Below, in pieces: positions 14,486 to 17,753 of a DNA stretch of 17,753 nt. The notes under the pieces were generated by a model. That model did no database searches. It worked only from the letters and a program-made list of their open reading frames with translations, and was not told the origin of the DNA. The stretch lies in contig JAAVHK010000032.1 in NCBI GenBank assembly GCA_014799765.1, forward strand, positions 15,537-33,289. Direction: 5' to 3'. A program made the position numbers and the translations under genes. This DNA comes from Ruminococcus sp. GTDB taxonomy: Bacteria > Bacillota > Clostridia > Oscillospirales > Ruminococcaceae. Numbering within the stretch: position 1 is the first letter of the stretch; each line of letters opens with the position of its first letter.

Positions 14486-15754
14486 TTATACTTTTCTTTT
14501 TCCGGTCACGTATTCGTAAATAATGGCTTTTTTGTACTCTTTTATTATTTCAATCTGTTGGTTTTTAAGGGAAATAATTTTGTCAATATCGTTGCATTTT
14601 TTATCAAGGAATTTAACTATTTCTTCCTGCTCCTCAAGTGGTGGCTGAATGTAACATTGATTTTTTATTTTGCTTTGACTTATATTAGGCTGTGTATTAC
14701 ATTTTGATATTCTTAAAAAATCTGTTTTGCATATTAAAAGCCAATAGTACATAAATTTTATGTTATTATTATTGTCAGGTTTTATACAACAACACGCCTG
14801 ATTTACACAAGCATCTGTTTTAGATATTGAAACACTTCCGATAGAACCATACATAGCCATAATTATAAAATCGTGATTATAAAGTTTTAATGTTGAATTT
14901 TCATTAAGTGCAGTTTTATTTATCAGAACAGAAGATTCAGTAATTTCATTTTTTCCATAAATATCTCCGCTTTGTAGCCAACATATATTTCCGTTTTCAT
15001 AATATTTTTCACCTGATGGTGTTGTTCCACTGCCAATCATTGAAACAACATTTTTAACTTTTTCAATTTTCCAGTGAGCAGGCATTTTACCGATATAATC
15101 AATGCCGGATTCTTTCATTTCAACATCTTTATTAAGTCCCTTTGTTACTGTTTCTGTTATGAGGGCTTTTTTGTATTCTTTAAGTAAATCTATCTGTTGA
15201 TTTTTAATGGAAATAATTTTGTCAATATCCGTACATTTTTTATCAAGGAATTTAACTATTTCTTCCTGTTCCTCTACTGGCGGAAACGGCAACAGACAGT
15301 TTGAAAAATTATCAACTGAAATTTCTTTGAATGTAGCTCCATTTCCTGATAATTCAAAATAGTCTGTTCCTACACTCATTACATAATAAAAATAATCATT
15401 TACAGTATCAGTTTTTGAAATACATGATATACAACCCTGATTTGTACATAAAATTTCCTTGTTTATTGCCACTTTACCAATAGGTGCACGCTTTGAAAAA
15501 ATTATGCTTCCAACCGGTATAAAATCAGCCGAACAAGAAAGAAAACCTTTCATAGTAATATTTCTTTTACCGGTAGAAACATATTTATCTTTAGTCTGAT
15601 AATCGGCAGGAGTAATCCAATATATATCGCCGTCCCAGTTATCGTTATCTGGTGAAGGTGTTGCACCGCAGACCAGTCTGAATAAATGTTTTATTTTTTT
15701 AATTTCCCAGTGTTCCGGAATATCTCCCAGCCATTCAATTTTACTGTCTTTCAT
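14486..15754 (-). CDS. hsdS: Type I restriction-modification specificity subunit HsdS (orphan)
   Basis: A 422-residue protein with the two-fold HsdS layout: TRD1 (about 1-160, beginning 'EWLGDIPEHWEIKKIKHLF'), a central conserved helix (161-205, 'EEQEEIVKFLDKKC.DIDKII'), TRD2 (about 213-372, beginning 'DYIGKMPAHWKIEKVKNV') and a C-terminal copy of the helix (373-418). The two TRDs set the two halves of a bipartite target and the helices space them and bind HsdM. ATG 15754 is chosen because TAAGGAG (15761-15767) is 6 bases upstream; longer in-frame starts run back into the preceding gene. The Shine-Dalgarno overlaps the asp23 stop codon, so translation is probably coupled. No hsdM, hsdR or recombinase is in the window. 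The helix-coding segments are long direct DNA repeats. The gene is AT-rich, consistent with acquisition. Confidence 0.9.
   Translation of the reverse strand: MKDSKIEWLGDIPEHWEIKKIKHLFRLVCGATPSPDNDNWDGDIYWITPADYQTKDKYVSTGKRNITMKGFLSCSADFIPVGSIIFSKRAPIGKVAINKEILCTNQGCISCISKTDTVNDYFYYVMSVGTDYFELSGNGATFKEISVDNFSNCLLPFPPVEEQEEIVKFLDKKCTDIDKIISIKNQQIDLLKEYKKALITETVTKGLNKDVEMKESGIDYIGKMPAHWKIEKVKNVVSMIGSGTTPSGEKYYENGNICWLQSGDIYGKNEITESSVLINKTALNENSTLKLYNHDFIIMAMYGSIGSVSISKTDACVNQACCCIKPDNNNNIKFMYYWLLICKTDFLRISKCNTQPNISQSKIKNQCYIQPPLEEQEEIVKFLDKKCNDIDKIISLKNQQIEIIKEYKKAIIYEYVTGKRKV
14526..14643 (-). repeat. Direct repeat copy B inside hsdS (C-terminal helix)
   Basis: Aligns without gaps to 15165-15282 at an offset of 639 bases (213 codons), with about 15 mismatches in about 118 bases by hand count. 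It includes an exact 35-base match (14595-14629 with 15234-15268). Recombination between the copies would delete TRD2 in frame. Confidence 0.85.
15165..15282 (-). repeat. Direct repeat copy A inside hsdS (central helix)
   Basis: Partner of 14526-14643. It encodes the central conserved helix ending 'IDKIISIKNQQIDLLKEYKKA', whose C-terminal counterpart is 'IDKIISLKNQQIEIIKEYKKA'. The 639-base spacing keeps the reading frame. Confidence 0.85.
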
Positions 15755-15764
15755 ATTATACTCC

Positions 15765-16115
15765 TTAGTGTATATCGTCAACGAATACATTTACACGACT
15801 TATTTTTATACCGATAGTTTTCTTTATATCGTCACTCACCCTACTGATTATATTTTCTGTAGCAGACTGTATATCCGTATTGTAAGTCACTTTTATATGA
15901 ATGTCAATAATGATACCTTTTCTGTCCTTACGTATGGCAACGCCACGCCGTTTAAAAAGTCTGCCGTGAGTTATTTCCGCCAGAGCTGACCGGAATTTAT
16001 TTTCAGTATATATATCGGAAATACCGGTATATTCGCACACTGCATGACGGGCTATTTCAGTTATATAGTTTTCAGAGATTGAAATTTTTCCCATAGAGTT
16101 TTCTGTATTCAACAT
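15765..16115 (-). CDS. Asp23/Gls24 family envelope-stress protein
   Basis: A 116-residue Asp23/Gls24 protein, a small family in Gram-positive bacteria linked to the cell envelope and alkaline or general stress. The family pattern is clear: an N-terminal 'GKISISENYITEIARHAVCEYTGI' (9-32), a basic stretch (52-66) and the C-terminal 'GIIIDIHIKVTYNTDIQSATENIISRVSDDIKKTIGI.ISRVNVFVDDI' (67-115). CAGGAGGC at 16122-16129 supports the start. It is the first gene of a minus-strand operon and has its own extended -10 promoter. In many Firmicutes the gene next to an asp23 homologue is nusB or another envelope gene; here it is hsdS. No signal peptide or membrane segment is present, so anchoring, if any, would need a partner. 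Confidence 0.88.
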   Translation of the reverse strand: MLNTENSMGKISISENYITEIARHAVCEYTGISDIYTENKFRSALAEITHGRLFKRRGVAIRKDRKGIIIDIHIKVTYNTDIQSATENIISRVSDDIKKTIGIKISRVNVFVDDIH

Positions 16116-16140
16116 ATAAATGCCTCCTGTCTGTAAGGAT

Positions 16141-16169
16141 ATTATAACACGTATTCCGGATATTTACAA
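16141..16169 (-). promoter_or_regulatory. Promoter of the asp23-hsdS operon
   Basis: On the minus strand TTGTAA (16169-16164), 17 bases, then TATAAT (16146-16141), preceded by TGT, which makes an extended -10. It is back to back with the ymdB promoter: 23 bases separate the two -35 boxes. Confidence 0.7.
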
Positions 16170-16192
16170 TAGAGGAATCAATAAAATTTATA

Positions 16193-16221
16193 TTGACATT
16201 TCCCCGTGATATGATTATAAT
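16193..16221 (+). promoter_or_regulatory. Consensus promoter for ymdB
   Basis: TTGACA (16193-16198), 17 bases, then TATAAT (16216-16221). The predicted start site near 16228 leaves a leader of about 28 bases before the ATG at 16256. Confidence 0.85.
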
Positions 16222-16255
16222 TATTACATATCAGATTACGAAAAGAGGATATTTT

Positions 16256-17026
16256 ATGAAAAACTTACTTTTTATAGGCGATGTAGTCGGGAAATCCGGT
16301 TGTGAATTTCTTGCGGAAAAACTTCCGAAAATAAAACGTGACTACAAAATAGACATTACAGTAGTAAATGCTGAAAACTCCGCACAGGGTAACGGTATAA
16401 CACATTATTCGGCGGAAAGTATAATAAAAGCCGGTGCGGATGTACTTACTACCGGAAATCATGCATTCCGGCAGAAAAATGACCTCGATATTTTCGACAG
16501 GGATTATATAATACGTCCGGCGAACTATCCCGACGGAGCAGGTATAGGAAAAGGAATATGTATTCTTGATATGGGTGCGTATTCCGTAGCGGTAATAAAT
16601 CTTATGGGTACGGTCTATCTTGACCCCCTTGACAATCCTTTCAGTAAGATAGACGATATTCTTGAAAATACTGATATAAAAAATATTTTCGTTGATTTCC
16701 ATGCGGAAGCTACTTCCGAAAAAAAAGCTATGGGGTATTATCTTGCCGGAAAAGTAACCGGAGTTTTAGGAACACATACACACGTCCAGACCGCCGACGA
16801 AACTATTATAGATTCTCATACGGCTTATATAACTGACGTAGGTATGACAGGTGTTGAAAAATCATGTCTGGGAGTGGAAATAAAACCGGCTGTCGACAGA
16901 TTAAGATTCCGTATTCCTGTGAAGTTCCGTGAGGCTTCAGGAGCGTGTTTTATGTGCGGAGTAGTTGTTTCGTTTGACGAAAAAACAGGCAGGGCTTATG
17001 AAATAAAAAGTATTGTTATAAGATGA
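16256..17026 (+). CDS. ymdB: YmdB-family metallophosphoesterase (2',3'-cAMP phosphodiesterase)
   Basis: A 256-residue protein of the YmdB/DR1281 family (TIGR00282), di-metal phosphodiesterases that hydrolyse 2',3'-cyclic nucleotides and, in Bacillus subtilis, affect RNase Y activity and the choice between motility and biofilm. The metal-binding positions known from the family are all present: D9 in 'IGDVVG', E40 and N41 in 'VNAEN', N68 in 'TGNHAF', H149 in 'VDFHAEATSEK', and H174/H176 in 'GTHTHVQT'. 'YITDVGMTG' (191-199) is also a family hallmark. The start is ATG 16256 with AGAGGA at 16244-16249; a longer in-frame TTG at 16193 lies in the promoter -35 box and is excluded. The gene is followed by spoVS, the usual Firmicute neighbour, but rny (RNase Y), which normally precedes it, is replaced by the divergent asp23 operon. 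Confidence 0.95.
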   Translation: MKNLLFIGDVVGKSGCEFLAEKLPKIKRDYKIDITVVNAENSAQGNGITHYSAESIIKAGADVLTTGNHAFRQKNDLDIFDRDYIIRPANYPDGAGIGKGICILDMGAYSVAVINLMGTVYLDPLDNPFSKIDDILENTDIKNIFVDFHAEATSEKKAMGYYLAGKVTGVLGTHTHVQTADETIIDSHTAYITDVGMTGVEKSCLGVEIKPAVDRLRFRIPVKFREASGACFMCGVVVSFDEKTGRAYEIKSIVIR

Positions 17027-17056
17027 TTCTTAAAAATTATTTTTTGTGATTTCCTA

Positions 17057-17085
17057 TTGACAAATTATTATTTTTGTGATATAAT
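17057..17085 (+). promoter_or_regulatory. Perfect consensus, extended -10 promoter for spoVS
   Basis: TTGACA (17057-17062), 17 bases, then TATAAT (17080-17085), with TGA at 17077-17079. The ten bases TTTTTGTGAT at 17071-17080 also occur at 17041-17050, upstream of the -35. Confidence 0.88.
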
Positions 17086-17142
17086 GTATGAAATCGGATT
17101 ATACCGGTGTATTATAATACTTATTTGCAGGAGGGTCACATC

Positions 17143-17403
17143 ATGGAAATTTTAAAAGTTTCGTCACATTCATCACCGAATTCTGTTGCCGGTGCTATTG
17201 CCGGTGTTATAAGGGAACAGAAAGCTGTTGAAGTTCAGGCAGTCGGGGCAGGTGCAACTAATCAGGCTATAAAGGCTATCGCAATTGCAAGAGGTTATCT
17301 CGCACCTATCGGTATTGACCTTGTTTGTATTCCGGCTTTTGCTAACATACAGATTGACGGCGAAGAAAGAACTGCTATAAAGCTCATCTGTGAAAAACGC
17401 TGA
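17143..17403 (+). CDS. spoVS: Stage V sporulation protein S (SpoVS), Alba-like
   Basis: An 86-residue protein matching SpoVS along its whole length: 'MEILKVSSHSSPNSVAGAIAGVIRE', 'EVQAVGAGATNQAIKAIAIARGYLAP' and 'DLVCIPAFANIQIDGEERTAIKLICE'. SpoVS is a small Alba-like protein, probably binding nucleic acid, first known from B. subtilis sporulation but also common in non-sporulating bacteria. ATG 17143 is chosen because AGGAGGG (17129-17135) is 7 bases upstream; an in-frame start at 17107 is excluded by that Shine-Dalgarno. It follows ymdB as in many Firmicutes and has its own very strong promoter. Whether it serves sporulation here cannot be told from the window. Confidence 0.95.
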   Translation: MEILKVSSHSSPNSVAGAIAGVIREQKAVEVQAVGAGATNQAIKAIAIARGYLAPIGIDLVCIPAFANIQIDGEERTAIKLICEKR

Positions 17404-17417
17404 CGGCGGTTTTTTTA
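17398..17417 (+). terminator. Weak candidate terminator at the end of spoVS
   Basis: CGC (17398-17400) and GCG (17406-17408) with a 5-base loop are followed, after one G, by seven Ts. The stem is short and begins inside the last codons of spoVS, so it is only a candidate. Confidence 0.3.
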
Positions 17418-17429
17418 TTCTGATTTGAC

Positions 17430-17450
17430 GGGGCGGACTATGTTCGTCCC
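17430..17450 (+). promoter_or_regulatory. Hairpin between spoVS and recG
   Basis: 17430-17438 can pair with 17442-17450 (nine pairs including two G-U, loop TAT), followed by TGATTTTATT. It may end the spoVS transcript or act as an attenuator before recG. No promoter box was found between it and recG. Confidence 0.45.
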
Positions 17451-17475
17451 TGATTTTATTATGGAGTGATTTTTT

Positions 17476-17753
17476 ATGTCAACATTATTCAGTGATATTG
17501 AATCTTTAAGAGGTACAGGAAAAGTTAAAGCTGAAAAATATCATAAACTCGGTATCTATTCAGTTTATGACCTTATATGTCACTTTCCTAAAAAATATTT
17601 TGACTTTCACTGTAATGTATCGGTTCAGAATGCCGTTACAGACGAATACAACTGTATAAAACTTAGGATAGTATCAAAATTACCGATACATACTACAAGA
17701 AATAATCTTATTGTATGTAAGGCGACTGCCACTGACGGTACAGACGATATAAA
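17476..17753 (+). CDS. recG: ATP-dependent DNA helicase RecG, N-terminal part (cut by the window edge)
   Basis: The frame from ATG 17476 stays open to the end of the window, giving 92 residues that start MSTLFSDIESLRGTGKVKAEKYHKLGIYSVYDLICHFPKKYFDF. The pattern 'L.G.G...A.k..klGI.sv.DLi.hfP.kY.D' is the helical start of RecG, which precedes its wedge domain. RecG remodels stalled replication forks and branched DNA; its helicase motifs lie beyond the window. GGAG at 17463-17466, 9 bases upstream, supports the start. The gene may be read through from spoVS. Confidence 0.9.
   Translation, partial: MSTLFSDIESLRGTGKVKAEKYHKLGIYSVYDLICHFPKKYFDFHCNVSVQNAVTDEYNCIKLRIVSKLPIHTTRNNLIVCKATATDGTDDI

Noticed and set aside
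15755..15790. Longer hsdS start at 15790 overlapping asp23
   Set aside because: The ribosome binding site at 15761-15767 and the family start 'EWLGDIPEHW' fit ATG 15754.

Overview
The window looks like a chromosomal segment of a low-GC, cellulosome-forming Firmicute, most likely the genus Ruminococcus (R. flavefaciens / R. champanellensis type). The main evidence is a secreted GH74 xyloglucanase with a threonine-rich linker and a C-terminal type I dockerin whose second repeat has the 'DxxxxxGDGIT' loop familiar from ruminococcal dockerins. It is supported by Firmicute gene order (pth-mfd, ymdB-spoVS), Asp23/Gls24, anaerobic oxidative-stress proteins, and strong TTGACA-17-TATAAT type promoters with AGGAGG ribosome binding sites. 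The species is an inference.

Layout. 1-36: last 11 codons of an upstream gene, then a terminator. 294-719 (+): an M23-type metallopeptidase with no signal peptide, under its own promoter. 8343-788 (-): pth and mfd (translation and DNA repair), then a perfect-consensus promoter driving the GH74-dockerin gene and a SIMPL-domain gene. This run ends at a bidirectional terminator shared with the M23 gene. 8609-10562 (+): an exported, wall-anchor-like Thr-rich protein, a putative lipoprotein with a beta-sandwich-like look, and a small helical protein overlapping it. 10698-11601 (+): superoxide reductase and rubrerythrin, a superoxide/peroxide detoxification pair, followed by a terminator. 11661-13977 (+): a tight three-gene run of an LRR-like membrane-anchored protein, an SMI1/KNR4 (SUKH) protein with a long C-terminal extension, and a GNAT-fold protein. 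16115-14007 (-): Asp23/Gls24, an orphan type I restriction specificity subunit (hsdS) and a helical ferritin-like protein, apparently one operon. 16256-17403 (+): ymdB and spoVS, each with a strong promoter. 17476-end: start of recG.

Most of the window is core genome. Accessory content lies in four places: the cell-surface/lipoprotein cluster (8609-10562), the LRR-SUKH-GNAT cassette (11661-13977), the hsdS placed inside an asp23 operon (14486-15754), and the leaderless M23 peptidase. No tRNA, rRNA, CRISPR array, insertion sequence or prophage structural gene was seen. No gene-free stretch exceeds 300 bases; the two longest (37-293 and 8344-8608) hold terminators and promoters. I found no clearly new multi-gene system. 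The best candidates for a closer look are the LRR-SUKH-GNAT cassette and the isolated two-TRD hsdS with internal direct repeats.
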